Shown: positions 51,778 through 59,883 of the stretch, one piece after another
How positions within the stretch are numbered: the stretch's first letter is position 1
How the letters are laid out: each line of letters starts with the position of its first letter
Assembly: GCA_041662785.1 (NCBI GenBank)
Contig: JBAZRW010000003.1
Coordinates: 62,001-126,000, forward strand
Origin: Bdellovibrionales bacterium
GTDB lineage: Bacteria > Pseudomonadota > Alphaproteobacteria > UBA9219
DNA length: 64,000 nucleotides
Direction of reading: 5' to 3'
Notes under the pieces: model-generated
The model's input: the letters and a program-made list of their open reading frames with translations, nothing else
The model's database searches: none
What the model was told of the DNA's origin: nothing
Program-made: the position numbers and the translations under genes

Positions 51778-52128
51778 ATGAAAGTCGGTCGGTTTCAATT
51801 TCTTCTTCTTGCTCTTCTGGTCGGGGCTTTAGGCGCTTGTTCGTCCTATCAAGCGGGCAATGAGCAGCCGCCAATGGAACCTCAAGTTTTTCCTTTTGTC
51901 CGCCTTTCGCCTTCGCCTCCACCGCCATCGCCTATTGAGGTCAGGCCTGAAATGCTTAACCCGATGCAACAAGTCTGGCGGTCGGGCTACTGGTCTTATG
52001 ATGGTTTTACCTTTAGCTGGGTTGAAGGCTCTTATATCTTTAAGCCCAACCCCACGGCGGCGTGGACGCCAGACCGTTGGGAGCATCGCACCTTTGGCTG
52101 GGCCTTTATTCCAGGCTATTGGCAATAG
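51778..52128 (+). CDS. YXWXXGXW-repeat lipoprotein
   Basis: 116 residues. Signal peptide with lipobox LGAC (Cys21), a proline-rich linker (SPSPPPPSP) and aromatic repeats of the YXWXXGXW type (QVWRSGYWSYDGFTFSWVEGSY, then FGWAFIPGYW). Such proteins are envelope lipoproteins of unknown function. 3 nt separate it from the YceI gene, so the two are probably co-transcribed. Confidence 0.78.
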   Translation: MKVGRFQFLLLALLVGALGACSSYQAGNEQPPMEPQVFPFVRLSPSPPPPSPIEVRPEMLNPMQQVWRSGYWSYDGFTFSWVEGSYIFKPNPTAAWTPDRWEHRTFGWAFIPGYWQ

Positions 52129-52131
52129 ACC

Positions 52132-52713
52132 ATGCGGACGCGTCTTGCCACCGTCCTGTTTCTGGCTTTTATCGGGATGATTTCTGCGCCTTCCGTCAGC
52201 GCGGCTGCGGGGACGTATTATGCGCCGCCCCAGCAGTGCAAGACGTCATTTGTTGTGACGGATATGGCCTCAAAACAGCTCTTTTCCGGCGACTTTCAGG
52301 ATGCCACGGGCAGCTTTCACTATGACGAAGGCACTCACACCGTCAGCCGCCTGCGGTTTGCGATTGATGCGCGGAGCCTGCAAGCGCCCCAGACCTCGCG
52401 CAGCCGCAGCGCTGAGATGTTCGCGATCACCCAAAATCCCGAAATCAGCTTTGCCTCGGACGCGCCTGTGACGCTTAAGGATGGTGCGGGCGCGATTAAG
52501 GGAACCTTGACCCTGCACGGCAAAAGCCAAGCCGCGAGCTTTGACGCCACGCTTGCCAAGGCCGAGGGGAGGGGGCAGCTGCGTCTGACGCTTACGGGCA
52601 AGGTCAAGCGCGAGGCCTATGGCATGACCGTCGACCCCACGCCAGAGCAGCCGGAAACGGGCCTAGGCGACACGATCGCCTTAACCCTAGAGATGCAAGG
52701 CATCACGCCCTAA
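52132..52713 (+). CDS. YceI-family periplasmic protein
   Basis: 193 residues: signal peptide (cut near Ala25) and a YceI lipocalin-like barrel (FVVTDMASKQLFSGDFQDATGS, LRFAIDARSL..RSRSAEMF, GTLTLHGKSQ, VKREAYGMTVDP). YceI proteins bind polyisoprenoids or amphiphiles in the periplasm. The ligand is unknown. Its end overlaps the convergent gene by 27 nt. Confidence 0.85.
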   Translation: MRTRLATVLFLAFIGMISAPSVSAAAGTYYAPPQQCKTSFVVTDMASKQLFSGDFQDATGSFHYDEGTHTVSRLRFAIDARSLQAPQTSRSRSAEMFAITQNPEISFASDAPVTLKDGAGAIKGTLTLHGKSQAASFDATLAKAEGRGQLRLTLTGKVKREAYGMTVDPTPEQPETGLGDTIALTLEMQGITP

Positions 52714-53499
52714 GGGGTGTGGAACGGACGGGGACAGCGGGCGGGTCGCGCTTGCTGCGTGCTTGGTCAGGATTTCTTTTCTGGCTTTCTTAAAAGCCAA
52801 ACGGGCGGTTTTTGACTTTGCCCTAAAGGCCGCCTTTTCACCATTGCGCCAAGCCAAGAAGAAATCACGCTCGTTCTTGTAAAGGGCTTTTACCTCGTTG
52901 TCGTTGCTGGCTCGTGCATGGGTGCGAAGGTCAAGCAAATAGGTCGCGCACGAAAGGGCAAAAACTTCCTTTGCCCCCAGTTTGCGAAAATCACGAAACA
53001 TGGCGGCATCGCGTTTGTTGACTATTTCAAGATGTGGGTTGTCCAACATGCCAAAGAGCTCTTTTGCACGAAAGGATGATTTTTCATGAGCGCCACAGGC
53101 CAGCGTCACCGCTTCTTTGAAAGGAGTTGTCCTTGAAAACTTATCAGAAACATAGTCCCATACTGGTTTTTCTATTAATGCCGCAAATCTCCGGCCAACA
53201 ATTTTGACTGCATCTTTGATGAAATCTGTAGACCTTAGGTAGCTAAATAGAGGCGTATCATCTAAACGGTTTGCGTGAAGGCGCGTCGCTTCATTGGACG
53301 CCAGCTTCCAGTTAGGAATGGGTGAGAAGCTTGGGTCATTTCTATTGAGCCTTACGATTTTGACAATAGCTTCATCTGGTCCAGCATAGAACAATACGCA
53401 ACCCAACACGGGCTTTTTAAAGGCAAAGCCCCCAGCATGTATTTTAAGGTCTATGATCTTTTTGCAAAAAATAGCAGCTAGCGCGTTCATATTAGGCAT
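52687..53499 (-). CDS. Unknown soluble basic protein
   Basis: 270 residues, not recognised. Mixed alpha/beta N-terminal half and a helical, Lys/Arg/Ala-rich C-terminal third (KSKTARLAFKKARKEILTKHAA). No signal or membrane segment. AGGGG lies about 8 nt before ATG 53499; a second ATG at 53490 is possible. Its last 27 nt overlap the yceI end, suggesting the C-terminus was extended by read-through into neighbouring sequence. Confidence 0.6.
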   Translation of the reverse strand: MPNMNALAAIFCKKIIDLKIHAGGFAFKKPVLGCVLFYAGPDEAIVKIVRLNRNDPSFSPIPNWKLASNEATRLHANRLDDTPLFSYLRSTDFIKDAVKIVGRRFAALIEKPVWDYVSDKFSRTTPFKEAVTLACGAHEKSSFRAKELFGMLDNPHLEIVNKRDAAMFRDFRKLGAKEVFALSCATYLLDLRTHARASNDNEVKALYKNERDFFLAWRNGEKAAFRAKSKTARLAFKKARKEILTKHAASATRPLSPSVPHPLGRDALHL

Positions 53500-53528
53500 A
53501 GCGTTCCCCTAATGTTAGGTTGCTATGC

Positions 53529-53981
53529 TTAAACGAAGTCGTATTTGAAGCCTGCATGCGCCGAACGCAGGCACTTACCTATTTTTTTGATGAGTTTAGG
53601 AGGGGTCGTTAAGTTGTATGCTTTTTCTGATAGAGTAACTTCATTTTCTCCCCATATAGGATAGTAAAAATCATTGGTCTTATTTGGAATATCTGTGACA
53701 AGCTGAGCCGCACCCGCAAACACGCGAATTGATTTTCCGTCATCTGATTTTTTGATTTTTACAGAATACACACCATTAGGAACATTTTGGAAGTTAGACA
53801 TACGAACAAGCCACACCCCATTGTTATCTTGGGGGTGACGTAACTTGTCCGGTTCCTCATTTACAAAGCCAACAAAGTCGACTGTTTCAGCCATATGAAT
53901 ACTGCTTTCTTGCACCCATGGCCTAAGGCCACCATAGAGCGCCGGATTAATTTCGTAATTCTCATCTCTTGCTTCTAACAT
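53529..53981 (-). CDS. Unknown soluble protein
   Basis: 150 residues, not recognised. Mainly beta-type composition with aromatic residues (WLVRMSNFQNVPNGVYSVKIKKSDDGKS) and a basic C-terminus with one Cys. GAGGGGG before the ATG is a strong ribosome-binding site. AT-rich compared with the flanking purC and htpG. It lies 29 bp upstream of the previous gene on the same strand. Confidence 0.6.
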   Translation of the reverse strand: MLEARDENYEINPALYGGLRPWVQESSIHMAETVDFVGFVNEEPDKLRHPQDNNGVWLVRMSNFQNVPNGVYSVKIKKSDDGKSIRVFAGAAQLVTDIPNKTNDFYYPIWGENEVTLSEKAYNLTTPPKLIKKIGKCLRSAHAGFKYDFV

Positions 53982-54204
53982 AGAGGCCCCCTCTAGCTTT
54001 TCAAAATGGTTTCGTCATTCAAGAATGGTTGCGCTCATCCCTGCGCGTAGCGATAGAATAGCAAAAAGCCCGAGCAAAAACAATTTTGCTATTACTTTCA
54101 ATATGTTATTAATATCTTGTTAAGCATAGAGAGGGCGTTTTTAAGAAAGACCCTTTGAAAAATCGTTCTTATTCAAAAAGCCGTTAACCACAAAACATCG
54201 CTCC

Positions 54205-54690
54205 CTAAGGGGTGGGGGATTGTTTGGGAAGGGATTCTTTCTGAACATTCAAAATGCGATGAGCGATGACAGGAAAGAACGGCAAAGCATCACTCCAATT
54301 CTCAATGGCCTTAATGGGGGTTTGTTGCTTGGCATGCTGAATGAATTGGGCGACTTTTTCTTTCCCATCAACCGAATGAATGGCGATCTTGGGTAGCGGT
54401 TTATGAACCTCTTGGCTAACAGCATGCAAATCATTTAACAAAGCCTCTGTTGCCCTTTTACCGTCCTTATCATGAATATAATCCAGAACGACAAGACATA
54501 ATCCAGCGTCGCTTTTGTGGGCTTCTTGTACTTTGTGACGGAAATCATCAAAGCGACAGACAATAAGTTTGGAAAGTCCAGAATACTTCTCAGGAAAATT
54601 ACGAGCCAAATCTTTTGAAATAATTCGGACACAATGCCGACCGGACAATTGATAAGATACATAGATAACTGAAGAAAATGGCTCGCTCAT
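54205..54690 (-). CDS. Unknown protein, possible receiver-like fold
   Basis: 161 residues. Alternating strands and helices with an acidic strand end LVVLDYIHDKDG (about 66-77) and a later KIAIHS strand recall a CheY-like fold. The N-terminal acidic pair and the conserved Thr/Lys positions are not clear, so phosphorylation is doubtful. AAGGAGA lies 8 nt before the ATG, which directly follows the stop of the 44-residue gene upstream. Confidence 0.55.
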   Translation of the reverse strand: MSEPFSSVIYVSYQLSGRHCVRIISKDLARNFPEKYSGLSKLIVCRFDDFRHKVQEAHKSDAGLCLVVLDYIHDKDGKRATEALLNDLHAVSQEVHKPLPKIAIHSVDGKEKVAQFIQHAKQQTPIKAIENWSDALPFFPVIAHRILNVQKESLPKQSPTP

Positions 54691-54825
54691 TTAAGATATC
54701 TCCTTTGTTTGCTCGCATGATAGTAAAGGAGCGCTGTGGCCGATGCAATAATATAGTGTTTCCCTATCAATATCCTCATAACTATGGTTAATATCGCTCT
54801 TGAAATTCTTATCATTGAGCCCCAT
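54691..54825 (-). CDS. Very small unknown protein
   Basis: 44 residues starting GLNDKNFKSDINHSYEDID and ending CEQTKEIS. ATG 54825 has GAGG 6 nt upstream. The stop is immediately followed by the next ATG, so the two are coupled. A longer frame would run into the divergent htpG coding region and is less likely. Function unknown. Confidence 0.45.
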   Translation of the reverse strand: MGLNDKNFKSDINHSYEDIDRETLYYCIGHSAPLLSCEQTKEIS

Positions 54826-54861
54826 ATAAGCCTCATGTTTTTTGAATAAGGGAGATTCCTG

Positions 54862-56742
54862 ATGACCGAAGAAAGAATGGCCTTTAAGGCCGAAGTCAGC
54901 CGCCTTTTGGATATCGTCGTTCACTCGCTTTACAGTGAGAAGGAGATTTTCCTGCGCGAGCTGATCTCTAACGCTTCGGACGCGTGTGACAAGCTGCGCT
55001 ATGAGGCGCTTACGGTTCCGGAATTGACGGGCGAGGACACGGACTTCAAGATTACGATTTCATCCGACCCCAAGGCGCGCACCATCACGGTTGAGGATAA
55101 CGGCATTGGCATGACTCGCGATGAGCTGGTGGACAATCTGGGAACGATTGCTCAGTCGGGTACGGCCTCGTTTATCAAGGGCATGGAGGCCGCTCAAAAA
55201 GGCGACATTACGCAAATTGGCCAGTTCGGTGTTGGCTTTTACGCCGCCTTTATGATCGCGCAGGAAGTGGAAGTCCTGAGCCGCAAGGCTGGAACGGAAG
55301 AGACATGGTGCTGGCGCTCGGACGGGCGCGGTGAGTTCGCTGTCGAGGAGGATACCAAGGCCTCGCGAGGCACGACGATCACGCTCTATCTGAAGCAAGG
55401 CGAGGACGAGTTCATCAGTCCCGAACGCCTGCGCGGCATCATCAAACTCTATTCCGACCATATCGCTCTGCCGATTTTTTTGAATGATGAGGAAGCGCCC
55501 GTCAACCACGCCAGCGCCCTATGGCTACGCGCCAAAAGCGATATCACCGCCGATCAATACAAAGAGTTTTATCACCATGTCGGCCATGCGTTCGAAGAAC
55601 CCGCTATGACGATGCACTGGAAGGCGGAAGGCAAGATTGAATACACGGGCCTTCTGTATGTTCCGGGCATGAAGCCCTATGATCTCTTTGATCCTAAGCG
55701 CCGCCACGGCGTGAAGCTGTACGTCAAGCGTGTGTTTATCACGGACGAGGCCGAGGGTCTTGTGCCGCCGTACCTGCGCTTCCTACGCGGCGTGATCGAT
55801 AGTGAGGATTTGCCGCTGAACGTCAGCCGCGAGATGCTGCAAAACAATCCTATGCTGACAAAAATCCGCCAAGGCGTCACGCGCCGCGTGTTGGGGGAGC
55901 TTGTCAAAGAAGCGGAGAAGGACAAAGAGACTTACGCCAAAATCTGGGACAATTTCGGCGCGGTTTTGAAAGAAGGCGTCTATGAGGACACCGAGCATCG
56001 CGAAACGCTGCTGAAGCTTCTGCGTTGCCGCACCACGCATGAAAGTGGCCTCACTTCACTGGCCGATTACGTTTCCCGCATGAAGGAAGGCCAAGACTCC
56101 ATTTTCTATATGAACGGCGACAATTTAGAGAGCCTTGCCCGCAGCCCGCATCTGGAAGGCTTTAAGGCGCGTGGCATCGAAGTGTTGCTACTGACGGAAA
56201 CCGTGGATGATTTCTGGCCGACGGCCGTGGCGACGTTTGAGGAAAAACCGTTCAAGTCCGCGACCCGCGCAGGGCAAGACCTCGACAAAATCGCCAAGAC
56301 GGACAAAACTGACGAAGCAAAAAAAGAAGAAGCGCCTGCGGACTCGGTTAGCTCGCTGATCACAGCGATGAAGATGGCCTATGGCGAGCAGGTCAAGGAC
56401 GTGCGCGTGTCTGACCGCCTGACCGATAGCCCCGTTTGCCTTGCGGCGGACGAGGGCGACGTCGATATTCATCTGGAGCGTTTCCTGAAACAGCACAACC
56501 AAATCCGCACCGCCAGCGCCCGCATTCTGGAGATCAACGCCAGCCATCCGCTTATCAAGAAGCTGGCCGATAAGGCCGCTGGGTTACTCGAAGGTTCTGC
56601 CGAAACGAAGGCAGGCGGAGCCTCCTTAAACGATATGGCGTGGCTGCTTTTGGATCAGGCGCGGTTGATGGATGGCGAGCCTTTGGCCGACCCCGCCGCC
56701 TTCGCCCGCCGCATGGCTGAGATGCTGGGCAGGGCGGTCTAA
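54862..56742 (+). CDS. htpG: Molecular chaperone HtpG (Hsp90)
   Basis: 626 residues, the usual length. GHKL ATPase motifs: LRELISNASDACDKLRYEA (N box), DNGIGMTRDELVDNLGTIAQSG (G1) and GQFGVGFYAAFMIA (G2). Middle domain with the conserved LPLNVSREMLQ and a C-terminal dimerisation domain. GGGAGA precedes the ATG. An acidic/lysine linker (about 478-495) is typical. Confidence 0.97.
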   Translation: MTEERMAFKAEVSRLLDIVVHSLYSEKEIFLRELISNASDACDKLRYEALTVPELTGEDTDFKITISSDPKARTITVEDNGIGMTRDELVDNLGTIAQSGTASFIKGMEAAQKGDITQIGQFGVGFYAAFMIAQEVEVLSRKAGTEETWCWRSDGRGEFAVEEDTKASRGTTITLYLKQGEDEFISPERLRGIIKLYSDHIALPIFLNDEEAPVNHASALWLRAKSDITADQYKEFYHHVGHAFEEPAMTMHWKAEGKIEYTGLLYVPGMKPYDLFDPKRRHGVKLYVKRVFITDEAEGLVPPYLRFLRGVIDSEDLPLNVSREMLQNNPMLTKIRQGVTRRVLGELVKEAEKDKETYAKIWDNFGAVLKEGVYEDTEHRETLLKLLRCRTTHESGLTSLADYVSRMKEGQDSIFYMNGDNLESLARSPHLEGFKARGIEVLLLTETVDDFWPTAVATFEEKPFKSATRAGQDLDKIAKTDKTDEAKKEEAPADSVSSLITAMKMAYGEQVKDVRVSDRLTDSPVCLAADEGDVDIHLERFLKQHNQIRTASARILEINASHPLIKKLADKAAGLLEGSAETKAGGASLNDMAWLLLDQARLMDGEPLADPAAFARRMAEMLGRAV

Positions 56743-57075
56743 GGGTAATCGCGTGTCATCCCCGCGATTTTCCTTTAGCGTCATCCCCGCCCCGCATCAA
56801 GTGCGGGGCAGGCTCCAGCGGGGATCCCGTTTATTTTAAAAAGAACAAAATAGGCTTTGTCGAAGAATTTTAAAACCAAACGGGATCCCCGATCTTCGCC
56901 TTGCTGGCGCAAGGCTCGTCGAGGATGACGGAAAGGAGTAGGGGTGACGGGCGTGTCAAAACTGTTAGGCAAGGAGCCTAAAAAGCCTTGTTTTAACCTG
57001 TTTTAGCCCTTCTGCTCAAAAAAGGTAAGATTTGGGTTGCATGGCATAAAAACACCCATTATAGATTGCCGCGCT
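56743..57075. repeat. Repeat island between htpG and tRNA-Asn
   Basis: No gene. Two palindromic units face each other: about 56779-56832 and 56878-56930. Each has a further palindrome inserted in its loop, CCCGCATCAAGTGCGGG in the left unit and CTTGCTGGCGCAAG-like sequence in the right. The outer ends CGTCATCC and GATCCCGTTT match the units at 31.6 kb. The rest (56940-57075) probably holds the tRNA promoter. Confidence 0.75.
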
Positions 57076-57151
57076 TCCCCGGTAGCTCAGTTGGTAGAGC
57101 AGGTGACTGTTAATCACCTTGTCGGCGGTTCGAGTCCGTCCCGGGGAGCCA
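57076..57151 (+). tRNA. tRNA-Asn (GTT)
   Basis: Full cloverleaf: acceptor TCCCCGG/CCGGGGA, D arm AGCTCAGTTGGTAGAGC, anticodon stem GGTGA/TCACC with loop CTGTTAA (anticodon GTT at 57109-57111), T arm GGCGGTTCGAGTCCGTC, discriminator G and encoded CCA. Confidence 0.97.
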
Positions 57152-57172
57152 GTTTTACGAGGAGATCATATT

Positions 57173-57643
57173 ATGGCAGGCTTCTCATTCCTTTCGAAAT
57201 TACGTGCGCGGCACGCCGCCAAAAAGGCTGCCCGCCAGATTGAAAAAGAAGCTCAAAATCTTCTTGACGCTGCCACTAAGGCTGAGGGAGGGAGTCCCTT
57301 TGATAATCTTCAGGCTTTCGTGCTTTGCTATCAGGCGATGGACGGTCGCGATCTTTTGGCCGAGGCGAACATAAATAAGTTTTATGCTCTCCCTGTCGAG
57401 GTTAGAAATAGCATGCTGACAGATAAAGAGTATGGCGAGTACGGCGCTACTTCCGTTGCCATGCGCGATGACGTTAATGTCATGCTGACTCTTCGTTTAG
57501 TGGCGCAAGAGATATGTCCCAAGGTCAAGGCCCTAAGAGATGGCGATCTTGCCCGTCTTTCAACTGAAGCAACGAGGGAGGCTATCAGCGCCCGTTATCC
57601 CTCCATGCCCCCACAACGAATTGACGCTATTCTCAAGCTTTAA
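57173..57643 (+). CDS. Unknown soluble protein next to tRNA-Asn
   Basis: 156 residues, not recognised. A basic helical start (SFLSKLRARHAAKKAARQIEKEAQN) is followed by a helical acidic domain ending RYPSMPPQRIDAILKL. No signal peptide. ATG 57173 has GAGGAGA 9 nt upstream, and the gene begins 22 nt after the tRNA, so it could be acquired DNA at a tRNA site, but no flanking repeat was found. Confidence 0.6.
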   Translation: MAGFSFLSKLRARHAAKKAARQIEKEAQNLLDAATKAEGGSPFDNLQAFVLCYQAMDGRDLLAEANINKFYALPVEVRNSMLTDKEYGEYGATSVAMRDDVNVMLTLRLVAQEICPKVKALRDGDLARLSTEATREAISARYPSMPPQRIDAILKL

Positions 57644-57721
57644 GGCTTGTTGGCGCGAAGGGGTCTTGACATTCCTATGCTGTCAAGGTGTTGTCGGGGG
57701 GAACTTCCATTGTGAGCCGTT

Positions 57722-58351
57722 ATGTCCGACAAAAAGTATGAAATCATTCACCGCGAGGCTCTGTTTCAGGGCTATTTTCGCGTGGATCGGTTCCATTTGC
57801 GTCAAGAGCTTTATGCAGGCGGCTGGAGCGATGTTTTCTCGCGCGAGGTGTTTGAGGGCGCACGCAACGCCGCCGCCGTCCTCCTTTTCGATCCCCATCA
57901 AGACAAAGTCATTTTGATCGAAGAGTTTCGCGCTGGCCCCATGGCCAAGGGCGACGATCCCTTCCTGATCGAGGTTGTCGCGGGCGTGATCGGCGCCGAT
58001 GAAACGCCAGAGGTGACGGCCCGCCGCGAATCTACGGAAGAGGCGGGCTGTGAGGTGACGGATTTGCAGAAAATAGCCTCGTATTACCCCAGTCCCGGTT
58101 GTTTGTCGGAATACACGACCCTGTTCGTGGGACGCACTAAGGCCCCCGAAGATGGCTCTATTTATGGCCTCGCCCATGAGGGGGAGGATATCAAAGTTGT
58201 GGTTTTAGAGGCTATGCAGGCCATTAACCTACTGTATTCTGGAAAACTGCGCGATGCGTCCAGCGTGATCGCGATGCAGTGGTTTGCCCTTCACCATACG
58301 GAACTTCGCTCGCGCTGGCTGGTGAGCGACACCAGTACGATGATCATTTGA
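57722..58351 (+). CDS. Nudix hydrolase (ADP-ribose pyrophosphatase type)
   Basis: 209 residues resembling NudF/TrgB. Nudix box GVIGADE-x7-RESTEEAGC fits G-x5-E-x7-RE-U-x-EE-x-GU, with Ser at the first U position. SPGCLSE after the box is typical of ADP-ribose pyrophosphatases, which hydrolyse ADP-ribose to AMP and ribose 5-phosphate. Single gene; a GC-rich repeat island follows. Confidence 0.88.
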   Translation: MSDKKYEIIHREALFQGYFRVDRFHLRQELYAGGWSDVFSREVFEGARNAAAVLLFDPHQDKVILIEEFRAGPMAKGDDPFLIEVVAGVIGADETPEVTARRESTEEAGCEVTDLQKIASYYPSPGCLSEYTTLFVGRTKAPEDGSIYGLAHEGEDIKVVVLEAMQAINLLYSGKLRDASSVIAMQWFALHHTELRSRWLVSDTSTMII

Positions 58352-58674
58352 TTTTTCTGTAAGGCCTCGGTATAAACAGCGCTCTTTTGGATTGCAGTCT
58401 TTTCTGAATTATGTTCAGAAGATGAAAAAAGGAAACGGGACCCCCGCTTTCCCCCTACGCTGCTTCGCAGCTTCGGCGCGACAGGTCGCGGGGGTGACGG
58501 TTATGGGGTGGAACTAAACATTAAACCCGTCATTCCCGCGAAAGCGGGAATCCAGTTTGTTTTCTTTTTTATGATCATTTTATCTGACATTAGGTTATAT
58601 AGGTTACGGACGGACGGGTGGTCGAGTGCCCGCGAACGTAAGTGAGCAAGAGAGAAGATATTTTTGAGTTGTGC
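58352..58674. repeat. Repeat island plus 5' tRNA-Ser fragment
   Basis: No gene. 58432-58500 is a palindromic unit with a 40-bp insert (58451-58490) whose reverse complement is found at 63311-63348. 58525-58560 is an inverted unit with stem ATTCCCGC..GCGGGAAT. 58611-58628 duplicates 18 bp of the tRNA-Ser 5' end (CGGACGGGTGGTCGAGTG), 63 bp upstream of the intact gene. Confidence 0.75.
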
Positions 58675-58764
58675 GGACGGGTGGTCGAGTGGTTGAAGGC
58701 TCCGGTCTTGAAAACCGGCGTGGGGGTAACTCCACCGTGGGTTCGAATCCCACCCCGTCCGCCA
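58675..58764 (+). tRNA. tRNA-Ser (TGA)
   Basis: Class II tRNA: acceptor GGACGGG/CCCGTCC, D arm GTCGAGTGGTTGAAGGC, anticodon stem CCGGT/ACCGG with loop CTTGAAA (anticodon TGA at 58709-58711), long variable arm, T arm GTGGGTTCGAATCCCAC, discriminator G and encoded CCA. Its last 19 nt and the following base are repeated at 59790-59809. Confidence 0.97.
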
Positions 58765-58765
58765 T
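58746..58765 (+). repeat. att-like direct repeat, tRNA copy
   Basis: 20-bp segment inside the tRNA-Ser 3' end plus one base, identical to 59790-59809. Confidence 0.75.
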
Positions 58766-58798
58766 AAAGCAAAAGGCCCCTTTGGGGCCTTTTGCTTT
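58766..58798 (+). terminator. Terminator after tRNA-Ser
   Basis: Perfect 15-bp stem (AAAGCAAAAGGCCCC and complement) with a 3-nt loop, starting 2 nt after the tRNA CCA, ending TTTTGCTTT. A near-identical copy is at 59632-59664. Confidence 0.85.
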
Positions 58799-59176
58799 AT
58801 GAAGAACATGGTCGCGCTGAAGCACCTGCTCGGGTTCGACAGCCAATCATGCATGGTTCTGGGCACTTCAGATAAGCATTTGTCTGCCAGCTTTCGTGCA
58901 ACGAATGCTTAAGTGCGCAGTTATGTTAAAATTGGTTGCACCACACCTTGGCTGACACATTTTTTGAACGTCGCATTTTAATCAAGATCAACGAGTCAGA
59001 GCGTGCACACGCGCTCTTGCCGATGACCATCGCTTGATGCGCGAAGCGCTTATTGCAATAGACATTCGCGACACGCAAGTGCTTGATGCGCATGGGCTGG
59101 CCAGCCGTCGCAAAGCCCAGAACCCGCGCGGAAATCTGCGCCGTTCGGCAGCTTGGCTAGGTTCCTCTCCAGCGAC

Positions 59177-59491
59177 TTATGGAGTCAACTTACCCAAAGA
59201 TATCTGGGCTCTTACGAGATTGGCAAAGGCATTGGCGTTTTGTGCCTTTCCATGATGGCTCTCGTTTTCTGTGGATCCCACAAAACTAGCTTGCTTTAAT
59301 ATTTCAATCTGTGAGTCTTTTGCCAAAATCGCGCCACCTTTGACTTCCGCTTCGACCGCAGTCAAATTTGCATACGCATTTATAGCAGCACCGCTCGCCA
59401 CTTGACTTTCGCGATATTTTGCACTCTTAAGCATAGCCTCTTTGAGAATTCTGAATTTACCCAATATGTCTTCGTAATCTTCTTTTTCCAT
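59177..59491 (-). CDS. Unknown islet protein
   Basis: 104 residues, helical and alanine-rich (EDYEDILGKFRILKEAMLKSAKYRES; INAYANLTAVEAEVKGG; NAFANLVRAQISLGKLTP). Not recognised. GGAGAGGA just before the ATG is a strong ribosome-binding site. The only convincing gene in the tRNA-Ser islet; its promoter side is AT-rich. Possible cargo or stability function is speculation. Confidence 0.6.
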   Translation of the reverse strand: MEKEDYEDILGKFRILKEAMLKSAKYRESQVASGAAINAYANLTAVEAEVKGGAILAKDSQIEILKQASFVGSTENESHHGKAQNANAFANLVRAQISLGKLTP

Positions 59492-59631
59492 TTATCCTCT
59501 CCTCACAAATTGAAATTCTTGTCTGATCATTATAGCACGCAGTCATGAAACTATATAGATTAATTTCTAGGACAGTCCCTTAACCTTAATGATCCACTGG
59601 AGCCCAGGTTTACCGCCTTTGCTCCGCCTGT

Positions 59632-59664
59632 AAAGCAAAAGGCCCCCTAGGGGCCTTTTGCTTT
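59632..59664. repeat. Second copy of the tRNA-Ser terminator hairpin
   Basis: 15-bp stem AAAGCAAAAGGCCCC with loop CTA, matching 58766-58798 apart from the loop. The similarity continues about 50 bp downstream with scattered changes. Confidence 0.85.
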
Positions 59665-59789
59665 ATGAAGAACAAGGTAGAGCTGAAGAACCCACAAGGG
59701 TTCGACAAAACGCCAAAGGCGTTTTGGACGATGGAGCAAAGCGACATCGCCCGAAGGGGCAAAAACGCGAGAAGCGAGCGTTTTTGATC

Positions 59790-59809
59790 AATCCCACCCC
59801 GTCCGCCAT
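59790..59809 (+). repeat. att-like direct repeat, distal copy
   Basis: Exact 20-bp copy of the tRNA-Ser 3' end (58746-58765) with no tRNA body upstream. Confidence 0.75.
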
Positions 59810-59883
59810 TACAAAAGACCCTAATCAATTTTTAACCTCCTTTGCCTAGGCTTCGCCAACATTGCAGCAAGGGAGGCGTCGCT

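Larger units (their letters stand above)
58765..59809. mobile_element. Small islet at tRNA-Ser bounded by a copy of the tRNA 3' end
   Basis: The tRNA-Ser 3' end (58746-58765, AATCCCACCCCGTCCGCCAT) recurs exactly at 59790-59809. Direct copies of a tRNA 3' end bracketing DNA are the usual footprint of tyrosine-recombinase integration. The 1 kb between carries one unknown gene, a second copy of the terminator with about 50 bp of its flank, and no integrase, so this is a remnant or a satellite mobilised in trans. 58800-59176 has no supported gene; an imperfect inverted repeat AAGCATTTGT..ACGAATGCTT is at about 58874-58910. Confidence 0.6.
59492..59883. other. Non-coding right part of the tRNA-Ser islet
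   Basis: No gene. Contains the second terminator copy (59632-59664) with a duplicated flank (TTATGAAGAACAAGGT.. compare 58797 onward), a CGCCAAAGGCG hairpin near 59710, AAAACGCGAGAAGCGAGCGTTTT near 59761-59785, and the att-like copy at 59790-59809. 59870-59875 GGGAGG is the ribosome-binding site of the next gene. Confidence 0.6.

Noticed and set aside
54826..54924. Longer N-terminus of the 44-residue gene running into htpG
   Set aside because: It would overlap 63 bp of htpG coding sequence, and the internal ATG has a better-placed ribosome-binding site.
58501..58866. Minus-strand frames across tRNA-Ser with VGFEPT-like peptides
   Set aside because: These are the well-known false translations of tRNA-Ser sequence, not proteins.
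59034..59255. 73-codon open frame in the tRNA-Ser islet, plus strand
   Set aside because: Overlaps the better-supported minus-strand gene at its end, has no ribosome-binding site, and its codons look random.
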